Source of the DNA: FEN-1139 sp964396375
GTDB taxonomy: Bacteria > Myxococcota_A > Polyangia > Polyangiales > Polyangiaceae
Length of the DNA stretch: 64,000 nucleotides
Reading direction: 5' to 3'
NCBI GenBank assembly: GCA_964396375.1
Contig: CAYNEY010000021.1
Span: 1-64,000, forward strand
A program made the position numbers and the translations under genes. The notes under the pieces are model-generated. The model was not told the origin of the DNA, ran no database searches, and worked only from the letters and a program-made list of their open reading frames with translations. Below, in pieces: positions 25,060 to 33,395 of the stretch (positions are counted from its first letter, which is position 1; each line of letters starts with the position of its first letter).

Positions 25060-26907
25060 GTGACAGAACATCTTGGTCGTGGTGTGGCGCTCATTTTGGG
25101 GCTGGTTTGCGGCTGTCTGGCTGCATTGCGGGAGGTGGGCGCTGTGGAGGCTCCGAAGCCTGCGCGCGGTACGGTGGAGATCGAGTTTCGCGCCGGGGAG
25201 GTGGCTGTGGAGGGCCCTCTGCGCCGCCTGGTCCTCTCGAGAGGCGTGGAGCTGACCGTTCACCGTTACCGCCTGACTGCGGAGCGTCTCGAACTCATAC
25301 GGGGTACGCGTGGTGTCGAGGTGCTGGGCGAGGGCGAAGTGTCGCTTTGTGCCTGTGAGGGTTCGCCGTTTACTGTGAGTTACGATCGCGCCTTGGTGGC
25401 GCCGCCGACCGATCTTCTGCTCCACGATTCGACTTTGCGTCTCTGCGGCCTTCCTTTCTTCTACACTCCGGTGTTCTGGGTGCGCTCGCCGAGCCGGCTT
25501 GGGCTCTTCGTGCCCCGTTTTGCTTGGCGGGGTCCCGACGGCGGCATCGCGGGCTCAGGGGTGCACCTACCACTGTCGAAGAGTGTCGATCCGAGTCCAG
25601 AGTTCCTGGATGTCAATCTTGGTGGCTACTTCGCGGGGGGCTGGGACCTTTCGACGCAACTGGTGACCACCAACACCGTGACCTCCGTGCGCCATGACTG
25701 GCTGTCGCAGGGACTCCTGCTGGTGGACGCGATCGGCCATCGTCGGTTGGGGGAGCGTGCAGCTCTCGCCTTTCGAGTCGACGCCTTGCGGGGACGCCGC
25801 GGCCTGGTTGGCCCTGTGTCGTTCGACGCCGCGACAAGACGGCAGGATCGCGTCCGTCTCGAACTTAGCCACCACGTCGAGGCATTGAGCTATGCAGTAG
25901 GATTTGCGGCCGATCCGCCGCGCGCAGGCCGGGTGCGTGACCTCGATGAGCGGGGTGGGGTGATGCGGGCTGCACTTGGCACGGCGCTGGGCGAGATTGG
26001 CCATGTCGAGACCACGACCCTTCTTCGCACCAACACTCGTCATGATGGCGAGGATCAACTCCGGGTCACGCAGCTTGGACACCTTGGTCTCGACGCGCGA
26101 CCATCAGTCTTTGCCGTATCCTGGGATGGGTATCAACGGCTTGCCAGCGGTACCAGGTTGGGTGAGCGACAAGATTCGGCGATGTTGGGCTCGGAGATCC
26201 GCGTTTCCCTGCCTCTGGTACGGCGCTACCGCCTTTCGGGAGGACTCCTCGACCACTGGATCGAACCCTTTGCGGCAGCGCGAGCGAGCTCGGGTCGCGG
26301 CTGGCTGGTGGAGGGGGCGCCACACTTGCGGAGTGGTGGGGCAGCAGAAATCGGCCTTGGCTCGACGGTGGGACGTGTCGGCGGCAGGGGTGCTGGAAGA
26401 CTCGAGGTTAAGGCTGGCGCGATCCGAAACGGAGGCCGGGCCGTCCAGGCACTGCTCGTGAGTCCGCTCGCCAGCTTCGATGCGTTTGGAGCTGGTGGAG
26501 AGCTGGGTTTTCTGTCCTCAGGGGCCGCGCTGTCCACGGCACGGATCAGGCTCGGGGCCAGCGACGCCTTATCACTCGCGCTGCATCTCGAGGGGCGCAG
26601 TGGCGGGCACGATGTGGGATCGATCCGGTTGATGACTCGCGAAGGATGGGACAGTCGCGAAACAACCTATCTCTTTGATGAATCGGGTTGGATGGCCGGT
26701 TCGAGCGTATTGATTCCGATCGGCCGAACTCTGGCCGTGCAGGGACGGACCGATGTGGAGTTGCGTCAGCCACGTCTTCTCGCCGAGCGCATGGCCGTCA
26801 CCTACCGCCACGGCTGTGGCTGCATTGCGGCGACGCTGGATGGTGGACATCGTTTGGGTCGGGCCGGGTGGGACGTCGGCCTTCACCTCGATATCATGCC
26901 CCGCTGA
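25060..26907 (+). CDS. LptD-like outer-membrane protein
   Basis: The 615-residue protein has a signal-like N-terminus and then an OstA/LptA-like region (about 35-110: VEIEFRAGEVAVEG, HRYRLTAERLELIRG, VSYDRALV). After it comes the LptD signature region LPFFYTPVFWVRSPSRLGLF and a long beta-barrel part of alternating residues ending in DVGLHLDIMPR. LptD inserts lipopolysaccharide into the outer leaflet. The protein is shorter than typical LptD (750-850) and I cannot see the usual pairs of disulfide cysteines, so it could be a paralogue. GTG 25060 is the chosen start; a GTG near 25090 is also possible. Confidence 0.72.
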   Translation: MTEHLGRGVALILGLVCGCLAALREVGAVEAPKPARGTVEIEFRAGEVAVEGPLRRLVLSRGVELTVHRYRLTAERLELIRGTRGVEVLGEGEVSLCACEGSPFTVSYDRALVAPPTDLLLHDSTLRLCGLPFFYTPVFWVRSPSRLGLFVPRFAWRGPDGGIAGSGVHLPLSKSVDPSPEFLDVNLGGYFAGGWDLSTQLVTTNTVTSVRHDWLSQGLLLVDAIGHRRLGERAALAFRVDALRGRRGLVGPVSFDAATRRQDRVRLELSHHVEALSYAVGFAADPPRAGRVRDLDERGGVMRAALGTALGEIGHVETTTLLRTNTRHDGEDQLRVTQLGHLGLDARPSVFAVSWDGYQRLASGTRLGERQDSAMLGSEIRVSLPLVRRYRLSGGLLDHWIEPFAAARASSGRGWLVEGAPHLRSGGAAEIGLGSTVGRVGGRGAGRLEVKAGAIRNGGRAVQALLVSPLASFDAFGAGGELGFLSSGAALSTARIRLGASDALSLALHLEGRSGGHDVGSIRLMTREGWDSRETTYLFDESGWMAGSSVLIPIGRTLAVQGRTDVELRQPRLLAERMAVTYRHGCGCIAATLDGGHRLGRAGWDVGLHLDIMPR

Positions 26908-26980
26908 CCCTTGGCGACCACTGTCCCGATCTTCGGAGCTGACGCGGAGCAGAGACCGGGGTAAGTCTTATCAGGTGGTG

Positions 26981-28210
26981 GTGACGAATGGTCGAGAACT
27001 GCTGAGCGAGCCGCCGCCGCAGAGCGAGCCGCCGGTCCGCCGCAACGCGCCACCGCCCCGTCTGCTGGTGGCGGAGGACGATCGGCTGACCCGGGAGTTG
27101 CTGGTTGCGATGCTTACGGCGCGCGGCTACCTGGTGGAGGCTGTCGAGGACGGACAGGCAACGGTGGAGCGTGTGGGCAGAGGCGGAATCGATTTGGTGC
27201 TGCTCGACATCCTCATGCCTCGGCTCAACGGGCTCGAGGCGTGTCGACTCCTCAAGAGCCTGACTGCCGATTCTTTTTTGCCCGTGGTGTTGGTCACGGT
27301 CAAGACCGACAGTGCCAGTCGCGTCGAGGGCCTCAGGATCGGCGCCGATGACTACGTCTGCAAGCCCTTCGATGAAGAGGAGTTGGTGGCACGGGTGGAG
27401 GCCCTGCTACGCGTGAAGCGTCTCCACGACCACGTGGCACGTGCGCGCATGAAGCTGGAGCAGCTGAGTGTGCACGACGACCTCACCGGCCTGTACAACT
27501 ATCGGTATCTTCACAATCGCCTGGGCGAGGAGTTCAAGCGGGCTGAGCGCTATCATGAGCCGCTGGCGTGCATCTTGGTAGATGTTGACCATTTGGCTGG
27601 ACAAAACGAGAGGTTTGGTCGTGAGTTTGGCGATCATCTGCTGTTGTCGATCGCAGAGATCATTCGTCACAGTGTTCGAGATGTCGATGTGGTGGCGCGG
27701 TTTGGTGGTGATGAGTTCCTGGTGGTGCTGCCCTCCACCCATTTCGCCGGCTCGGTCACCGTCGCCGAGCGTGTTTGGCGCGAGGCAGCGGAGGCGATGA
27801 TCGTGACGCCGGACGGTGCCACGGTGACGGCTACACTCTCGGTGGGCGTGGCGCTGTTCCCGTCTCGAGATGTGCGCTCCAAGGACGCTTTGCTCCGCGC
27901 CGCGGACGCAGCCCTGCACCAGGCGAAGCTGGACGGTGGAAATCGAGTCTGCGTTTTCCAACAGCAGGGTTACCTCTATACGCCGCTTGCCGGTGATCCA
28001 TCCTTGGATGTTCGACCCGGAATGGGGGAGACGCGGGTGGCTTCGAACTCACTGCCGGTTCAGCTGCCGGTCTTCGATCCGGAGCACGAGGCCCAGATCA
28101 CGCTTCGTCCGGGCCAGGATGCGGCTGAGCGACAGCTCAGCCGCGACGATTTGCCCCAACCCTTCGTGTTCGAACCTTCGACCAAGGCAAAAAAGGAGCC
28201 GATCGGATGA
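26981..28210 (+). CDS. Response regulator with diguanylate cyclase (REC-GGDEF)
   Basis: The 409-residue protein has a receiver domain (about 26-145) with acidic pocket AEDD, phosphoacceptor Asp76 in LVLLDILMP and Lys in YVCKPFDEEE. The cyclase domain (about 165-325) has the active-site GGDEF at 242-246 and an RxxD inhibitory site (RDVD, 233-236) five residues before it. It should make c-di-GMP and be inhibited by it. GTG 26981 follows AGGTGG; GTGs three and six bases upstream are also possible. It overlaps the next gene by four bases. The order REC-GGDEF then sigma-54 activator recalls actA-actB of Myxococcus xanthus. Confidence 0.92.
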   Translation: MTNGRELLSEPPPQSEPPVRRNAPPPRLLVAEDDRLTRELLVAMLTARGYLVEAVEDGQATVERVGRGGIDLVLLDILMPRLNGLEACRLLKSLTADSFLPVVLVTVKTDSASRVEGLRIGADDYVCKPFDEEELVARVEALLRVKRLHDHVARARMKLEQLSVHDDLTGLYNYRYLHNRLGEEFKRAERYHEPLACILVDVDHLAGQNERFGREFGDHLLLSIAEIIRHSVRDVDVVARFGGDEFLVVLPSTHFAGSVTVAERVWREAAEAMIVTPDGATVTATLSVGVALFPSRDVRSKDALLRAADAALHQAKLDGGNRVCVFQQQGYLYTPLAGDPSLDVRPGMGETRVASNSLPVQLPVFDPEHEAQITLRPGQDAAERQLSRDDLPQPFVFEPSTKAKKEPIG

Positions 28211-29676
28211 ATCTCTCGGCTCGCAATCGTGCCAGTGAGTACCCAGGGCGGATCGAGGAGCATCCCCCACGAGTGTTGGTGGTCGACGACGAACCAGGGT
28301 TGCGTCGCAGCGTTGCCCGCCTCTTGCTCAGCAGAGGGATGCAGGTGGTGACCGCAGACGACGGGGCGAGCGCGATCGAGCTTCTCCCAAATCAACAGAT
28401 TGACGTAGCGATCATCGACCTTTTCATGCCCAAGGTCGGAGGGCTCGAGCTTCTCGATCATATCAAGCGTGAGTATCCGGGGATCGAGGTGATCCTGATG
28501 ACCGCCTACGGCGACGTGGAGACCGCCGTGCGCGCCGTACGGGCAGGAGCGTACCACTTCCTCACCAAGCCATTTCGCTCCAACGACGAGGTGGTTCTCA
28601 CTGTCGTGAAGGCTACCGAGCGGCGACGCCTGTTGGATCATACGGCCATGCTCGAGCGTCGGCTCGAGCAGATGGAGAAGTTCGGAGAGCTGATCGGTAA
28701 TTCGCGGCCGATGCAGGATGTTTACCGTTTGGCCACCGGGGTGGCTGCCACGTCTTCCACGGTGCTGATTCTCGGTGAGAGTGGCACGGGAAAGGAACTG
28801 ACGGCACGAGCCATTCACCAGCATTCACCGCGCAACGAGCGGCCTTTTGTTGCTGTCAATTGCTCAGCGATTCCGGTCGATCTGGTGGAAAGTGAGCTTT
28901 TTGGTCACAAACGGGGAGCGTTTACCGGAGCGACCTCGGAGCGCGAGGGGCTGTTCGAGGCTGCGAACACCGGCACCATCTTTCTGGATGAGGTGGGGGA
29001 TCTGCCACCTCAAGCGCAGGTGAAGCTGCTGAGGGTGTTGCAAGAGGGCGAGGTCAAGCGAGTCGGTGCGAATGAGACACGAATCGTCGATGTGCGCGTG
29101 ATCGCCGCCACCAACGTCGAGCTGCGCAGCCGGATCCAGGAGGGGAAGTTCCGGGAGGATCTCTTCTATCGGCTGAACGTGGTGGCCATTTCGCTGCCAC
29201 CGCTCCGAGATCGTGAGGAGGATATCCCGCTTCTTGCCTATCACTTTCTCAAGAAATACTCGACCCGCACCGGGCGAAACATCCAGCGGATCTCTGGGGA
29301 GGCAATGCAGATCCTTCAAGAGCAATCTTGGCCCGGCAATGTTCGTGAGCTCGAGAACGCCATTGAATATGCGGTGGTATTCTGCCGGGGAGACGAAATC
29401 ACCCCAGATGCATTGCCCATGCAGCGCGAATCGCGAGCGTTGGTTCCGAACCGGCAGAGCCAGAAGCCGGTTGGAGTGCTGCTACCGCAGAATCTCCTCG
29501 ACCTGCCTTACCGCGACGCCAAGCAGCGTGCGGTCGATCTCTTCGAGGTCGCCTATTTTGACGCCCTGCTGCAGCGTACGCAGGGAAATGTGAGCGAAGC
29601 AGCGCGGCAGGCCGGGCTCGATCGCTCGAATTTTCGCCGTGCCGTCAAACGAAGCGGGATCGGTGGGGCATCCTAG
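28207..29676 (+). CDS. NtrC-family sigma-54-dependent response regulator
   Basis: The 489-residue protein has a receiver domain (22-140; VVDDEP, phospho-Asp71 in AIIDLFMP, Lys in FLTKPF). The AAA+ domain has Walker A GESGTGKE, the sigma-54 contact GAFTGA, Walker B GTIFLDEVGDL and the sensor FREDLFYRLNV. A C-terminal Fis-type helix-turn-helix (about 445-485) ends GNVSEAARQAGLDRSNFRR. It activates sigma-54 promoters when phosphorylated. No histidine kinase lies beside it. It is translationally coupled (ATGA) to the REC-GGDEF gene, a pairing like ActA/ActB. Confidence 0.95.
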   Translation: MNLSARNRASEYPGRIEEHPPRVLVVDDEPGLRRSVARLLLSRGMQVVTADDGASAIELLPNQQIDVAIIDLFMPKVGGLELLDHIKREYPGIEVILMTAYGDVETAVRAVRAGAYHFLTKPFRSNDEVVLTVVKATERRRLLDHTAMLERRLEQMEKFGELIGNSRPMQDVYRLATGVAATSSTVLILGESGTGKELTARAIHQHSPRNERPFVAVNCSAIPVDLVESELFGHKRGAFTGATSEREGLFEAANTGTIFLDEVGDLPPQAQVKLLRVLQEGEVKRVGANETRIVDVRVIAATNVELRSRIQEGKFREDLFYRLNVVAISLPPLRDREEDIPLLAYHFLKKYSTRTGRNIQRISGEAMQILQEQSWPGNVRELENAIEYAVVFCRGDEITPDALPMQRESRALVPNRQSQKPVGVLLPQNLLDLPYRDAKQRAVDLFEVAYFDALLQRTQGNVSEAARQAGLDRSNFRRAVKRSGIGGAS

Positions 29677-29704
29677 CCGGGCGTTTGCTAGGGTCACAAG
29701 GACC

Positions 29705-31198
29705 ATGCAGAGGAGCCGAGCAGCGTGTTGGATTCTTGGGCCGATGGTGTGGCTCGTCAGCTGGACGGGACCTGCAACAGGGGCAGAAACACGCCCGGTC
29801 GCTTTGGCGCAGAAGAGCGCAACGGACCCTCAGCCGAACGTTGGTGAGCCGCCAGCTCCGGCGGCAGAAGCTGCCGAGTCTGACCCGAAGACCCAACCGT
29901 TCACGGCGCGGCAGGGCGTTGCCGCGGAGAGTCGGGTCTCGCTCGACGAATGCCTTCGCGCGGCGGAGCGGCACTCGCCGAAGCTTGGTGAGGTTCGTGC
30001 GCGACTTGCGCACAAGAGGGCACAACAAGAGGTGGCGCTGTTCGCTCCCTACTCGGAGTTCTCGGTGTCTGCGGGGTTGGCGGTGGCTCCCACGGTACGG
30101 GGCACGGCGCTGTACAGCGTGGATACTGACACCTCACTTGGTGAGAACCAAGCACTGGCATGGCAGGCGGGGGTAGAGGGAGCCGTGCCGCTGTACACCT
30201 TTGGGAAGATCGAGAACGCACGGAGTGCGGCGGCTGCGCACAGTAGAGTGGGTGAGGGGGAGGTGGAGAAGGAGCTAAATGAGCTGCGCCTCAACGTGCA
30301 CCGAGCCTACTATGGTGCGCTCCTCGCCCGCGACGCCCTCACTCTAGTGCGTGAGGCACTGCGAAGGATCGATCAGGTGATGGTGGATGCTGAGCGTGCG
30401 CTGGAGGCCGGCGAGGGTGATGACATTGAGCTGGTGCGTCTCCAGATCTACCGTGCCGATCTGGCGAGTCGCGAGAGCGAGGCTCAGGAAAAGCAGAAGG
30501 TTGCGCTTGCCAGCCTCCGCTTCCTCACCGGGTTTTCCCCACCGCTTGTGCTCGCGCCGGAACCTTTCGTACCGGTTCCTCTCACGCTCCGTCAACTCAA
30601 TTCCTATGTGGAGCGCGGGCTCCGGAATCGACCAGAGATTCGGATGGCGCGAGCAGGGGTCGACGCTCGCAAAGCGCTGGTGCGGCTCGAGCAGTCGAAG
30701 CTCTTTCCGGACATCGGACTCGGACTCTCGGCGAAGTGGTCGCACGCTCCGGAGGTTACGGACCAGCGCAATCCGTATGTGCGGGACAGTCTGAACTATC
30801 TCTACTTCGTGGGAGGGCTGGTGATGAAGTATAAGCTTGATTTCCTGCCCCAGCTAGCGCGGATCGATCAGGCCAAAGCGCAGCTGAGCGAAGTTCTTTC
30901 TACCCAGCGCCTTGCGCTCGAGGGGGTGCGGCAACAGGTGGAGGAGGCATATGCCGAACTCGAGGGCAAGCGGCAGCGCCTCGAGCTTGCAGAGAAGGGC
31001 GTGGCGCTCACCAAATCATGGCTGCTCAAGGTGCAACAAGGGATCGACGTGGGCACGATGGATGAGCGCGATATCATCGAGCCGGCGCGTGAGTTCGCTC
31101 TGAAGCGTTTCGCTGAGATGACCGCGATCTACGAATACAACATCGCCGTGGCGAAGCTCGAACAGGTGACAGCCGCTCCGCGCATGCGGACTGAATGA
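29705..31198 (+). CDS. TolC-family outer-membrane channel protein
   Basis: The 497-residue protein has a signal peptide (RAACWILGPMVWLVSWTGPATG) and two outer-membrane-efflux repeats of long helices plus short beta segments. The first is about 85-270 (SLDECLRAAERHSPKL, NELRLNVHRAYYGALLARDAL); the second is about 300-480 (NRPEIRMARAGVDARKAL, LEGVRQQVEEAYAELEGKR). TolC-type trimers form the exit duct of tripartite efflux pumps and type I secretion. No pump or adaptor gene is adjacent. The ATG at 29705 lies 28 bases after the sigma-54 activator gene. Confidence 0.88.
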   Translation: MQRSRAACWILGPMVWLVSWTGPATGAETRPVALAQKSATDPQPNVGEPPAPAAEAAESDPKTQPFTARQGVAAESRVSLDECLRAAERHSPKLGEVRARLAHKRAQQEVALFAPYSEFSVSAGLAVAPTVRGTALYSVDTDTSLGENQALAWQAGVEGAVPLYTFGKIENARSAAAAHSRVGEGEVEKELNELRLNVHRAYYGALLARDALTLVREALRRIDQVMVDAERALEAGEGDDIELVRLQIYRADLASRESEAQEKQKVALASLRFLTGFSPPLVLAPEPFVPVPLTLRQLNSYVERGLRNRPEIRMARAGVDARKALVRLEQSKLFPDIGLGLSAKWSHAPEVTDQRNPYVRDSLNYLYFVGGLVMKYKLDFLPQLARIDQAKAQLSEVLSTQRLALEGVRQQVEEAYAELEGKRQRLELAEKGVALTKSWLLKVQQGIDVGTMDERDIIEPAREFALKRFAEMTAIYEYNIAVAKLEQVTAAPRMRTE

Positions 31199-31238
31199 TC
31201 CCTCGGCGAACGAAAATCCCGACCCGGTCGGACTTGGC

Positions 31239-31256
31239 CAAGGCGCCGCCTTGTTT
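31239..31256 (+). terminator. Possible terminator after the TolC-type gene
   Basis: CAAGGCG and CGCCTTG form a tight inverted repeat about a single C, followed by TTTCTTG, 40 bases after the tolC-like stop. Stem length and T-run are both modest. Confidence 0.4.
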
Positions 31257-31288
31257 CTTGTCGATTGGTGCAGGACCGCTGAAAGCCG

Positions 31289-33178
31289 TCAGGCCTGGGC
31301 ACCTACGGGTCGGCGCTTGGCCTCGTGTTCGTCGAGGAGCTTCTCGATGCTCACCAAGGCGTTTTGAATCGACTCAGTGACCATCTGAATGAGAACAGGA
31401 AGCGCTCCCTTGAGGCTCTCATAGTAGCGTTGTCGCTCGGTGGAGTGGATCAGGGCGGGCGGATGCCCTCCTCGCAAGAGGATCAGGTTCATGAGCAGTC
31501 GAGCAACCTTGCCGCTGTCGGTCTGGAAGGGGAAGACGCGTAGTAACTCGTAGTGCACCCGCGCGGCCACTCGGATCGGGCTCTTCAGCTTCTTGGGTTC
31601 CGGACCATTGAGCCAGTCAACGATCTGGCGGACCTTGTTCGGAATCTTCTCAGGGTGACAGTACTCGTGGAAGTAGAGCCGATGCTGTGGAATATCGCGT
31701 CGGTACTTCACCGTCTTGAGATCACCCTCCTCTGGATGCAAAGTGAGGTAGATCTTCTTGATGATGTCCACGGTGATCGGTGCACGTTTGCGCTCACCGA
31801 GATCACGAACCAGCTCGATGGCCGTTTTGTGCCGACGGATCTCGTCCACCACTGGCTGTAGACTCGAGTCGGCTACTACTGAGCCGACGGTTTCGATGGC
31901 GGTCTTCAGTTCCTGGAAAGTGTAGACCACCCCCTCGAGCGCGCTGTCGTGGTGGATCCACGACATGTCGAGGGTTTCCTGATAGTCACGCCGGAATGGT
32001 TCAGAGGCTTTCTTCAGTCTCTCCTCGATGAGACGGAAACGGTCCTCGATGCTTTCAGCGGAGGGAAGCGGACGCTCGTTCTGCTGGGCTAGCCGCGCCG
32101 CCTCGTCTGCGGCAGCGTCTGTGGGGGGAGACGAGTCGAGGCTGTCGGAACTCGGTGGTGGCGTGGGAGTCGCCTGGGGAGGCTGCTGTTCAAGGTGCGC
32201 CAGCCCCACCACTCCCGCAGGTTTTTCCCCTTGTGCCCGGCGTGTGGTGCCAGACTGATTGGGGATCGCTCCAGGTGAGTAGATCCTGGTGGTGGAGCCC
32301 CGGCCTGGCCCCAACTTGTTGGAGCTGCGGTTGGCTTCGGCGATCCGTCCCTCGAGAGCTCTCCGAGCCGCCTCGCGAGCCGCTCGGATCTTCTCGCGCT
32401 CGACCTCCTTCGCCTTGCGATAGGCCTCCCGTTCGGCGTCACGCTTGGCACGCTCCTCGTCGCGGAGCCGTCGAGCTTCCTCTCGCTCCGCCTCCCGGGC
32501 AGCTTTCTGCCGGGCACGCTCTTCTTCTTGCGCCCGCTTCTCCGCTTCGCGGGCCAAGAGGCGCTGCTTCTTCTCCGCTTCGCGGGCGGCCAGCTGGGCT
32601 TGTCGAGCCGCTTCTTTGCGAGCCTGCTCAACGGCCTTTCGTTGGGCAGCTTGCCGGGCCTCGATCTCCTTGCGCTTCTGTTCTCGCTCGCGTTCCTTTT
32701 CGCGATTCCGCGCGTCTCTCTCTCGAGCTTTTCTGGCGGCCTCGCGTTCCTTTTCGCGATTCCGCGCGTCTTTCTCTCGAGCTTTTCTGGCGGCCTCGCG
32801 TTCCTTTTCGCGATTCCGNNNNNNNNNNNNNNNNNNNNNNNNNNNNNNNNNNNNNNNNNNNNNNNNNNNNNNNNNNNNNNNNNNNNNNNNNNNNNNNNNN
32901 NNNNNNNNNNNNNNNNNNTCCTTCTTGGGAAGGGGAGCTGGTTTTTTGGTCAGCTTTTGGTCCTTCTTGGGGACAGGCGCCGGCTTCCGAGAAGCCTCTT
33001 TGCTCAGCTTCACAGTCAGCACCCCCGCCTTCCCTCCGGAAGATTTTGAGACAAGTCGACCGTTCGTCACGGTACGCGATGGTTTCGGCCCTCTGCCCAC
33101 TGCGGACAGGGCCGGGCCCGATCGCTTAAGCGACTTGTTGCTAATATTATTGGCCTTTTTCGATTTCTGGGCCGCCAT
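31289..33178 (-). CDS. Fic-derived protein with charged helical repeats; catalytic motif lost
   Basis: The product is about 629 residues, counting 34 unknown ones at the N run. Lys/Pro-rich residues 1-85 precede a highly charged single-helix region of Arg/Lys/Glu/Ala with an 18-residue repeat (RNREKEREAARKAREKDA). A Pro/Ser linker follows, then a C-terminal Fic-like domain (about 405-625). Family landmarks remain: DSALEGVVYTFQEL, RLYFHEYCHPEKIP, IRVAARVHYELL and HPPALIHSTERQRYYESL. The catalytic motif HPFx(D/E)GNGRxxR reads FPFQTDSGKVAR at 549-560, so the essential His is Phe and most phosphate-binding residues differ. AMPylation is therefore unlikely. ATG 33178 is preferred over GTG 33187. 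It could be a binding protein or scaffold. Confidence 0.8.
   Translation of the reverse strand: MAAQKSKKANNISNKSLKRSGPALSAVGRGPKPSRTVTNGRLVSKSSGGKAGVLTVKLSKEASRKPAPVPKKDQKLTKKPAPLPKKXXXXXXXXXXXXXXXXXXXXXXXXXXXXXXXXXXRNREKEREAARKAREKDARNREKEREAARKARERDARNREKEREREQKRKEIEARQAAQRKAVEQARKEAARQAQLAAREAEKKQRLLAREAEKRAQEEERARQKAAREAEREEARRLRDEERAKRDAEREAYRKAKEVEREKIRAAREAARRALEGRIAEANRSSNKLGPGRGSTTRIYSPGAIPNQSGTTRRAQGEKPAGVVGLAHLEQQPPQATPTPPPSSDSLDSSPPTDAAADEAARLAQQNERPLPSAESIEDRFRLIEERLKKASEPFRRDYQETLDMSWIHHDSALEGVVYTFQELKTAIETVGSVVADSSLQPVVDEIRRHKTAIELVRDLGERKRAPITVDIIKKIYLTLHPEEGDLKTVKYRRDIPQHRLYFHEYCHPEKIPNKVRQIVDWLNGPEPKKLKSPIRVAARVHYELLRVFPFQTDSGKVARLLMNLILLRGGHPPALIHSTERQRYYESLKGALPVLIQMVTESIQNALVSIEKLLDEHEAKRRPVGAQA
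32691..32818. repeat. 54-base coding tandem repeat
   Basis: Copies start at 32691, 32745 and 32799, 54 bases apart, and the last runs into the N gap. Each encodes 18 residues of charged helix in the Fic-derived protein. The total copy number is hidden by the gap. Confidence 0.9.
32819..32918. other. Assembly gap (100 N) in the charged repeat
   Basis: Exactly 100 Ns lie where the 54-base repeat array enters the Lys/Pro-rich N-terminal part of the Fic-derived protein. The length is probably a placeholder for a collapsed repeat. Confidence 0.85.
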
Positions 33179-33270
33179 CGCATCCACACCAAGCCAAAGT
33201 CCCCCTCAAATCATCCGCGTCGACCGAACGAGCGACTGACGGCGGGGGGAACCCCTACCTTAATGGGCGC

Positions 33271-33300
33271 CAGGCTAGCCGGTGCCGGCCTCCCACGTCA
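33271..33300 (-). promoter_or_regulatory. Candidate promoter of the Fic-derived gene
   Basis: On the minus strand TTGACG (33295-33300) and TAGCCT (33271-33276) are 18 bases apart. The predicted leader to ATG 33178 is about 85 bases. The TAGxxT -10 form also appears upstream of rpmB in this window. Confidence 0.4.
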
Positions 33301-33395
33301 ACCCAGAGTTATCGAATTCATGACGGAAGGTAGGATGATTGCCATGGTGCGGCGCTGGCCGGGTCGGCCGGATGATCGGGTTCCCTTTGGCGGAG

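Noticed and set aside
32691..32818. Possible CRISPR or mobile repeat array
   Set aside because: Copies are contiguous without spacers and keep a reading frame, as do the arrays at 43592 and 62004; they are protein repeats.
32155..33239. Long plus-strand open frames rich in Ser/Arg/Phe opposite the Fic-derived gene
   Set aside because: They are mirror frames of the charged repeat and lack any domain or ribosome binding site.
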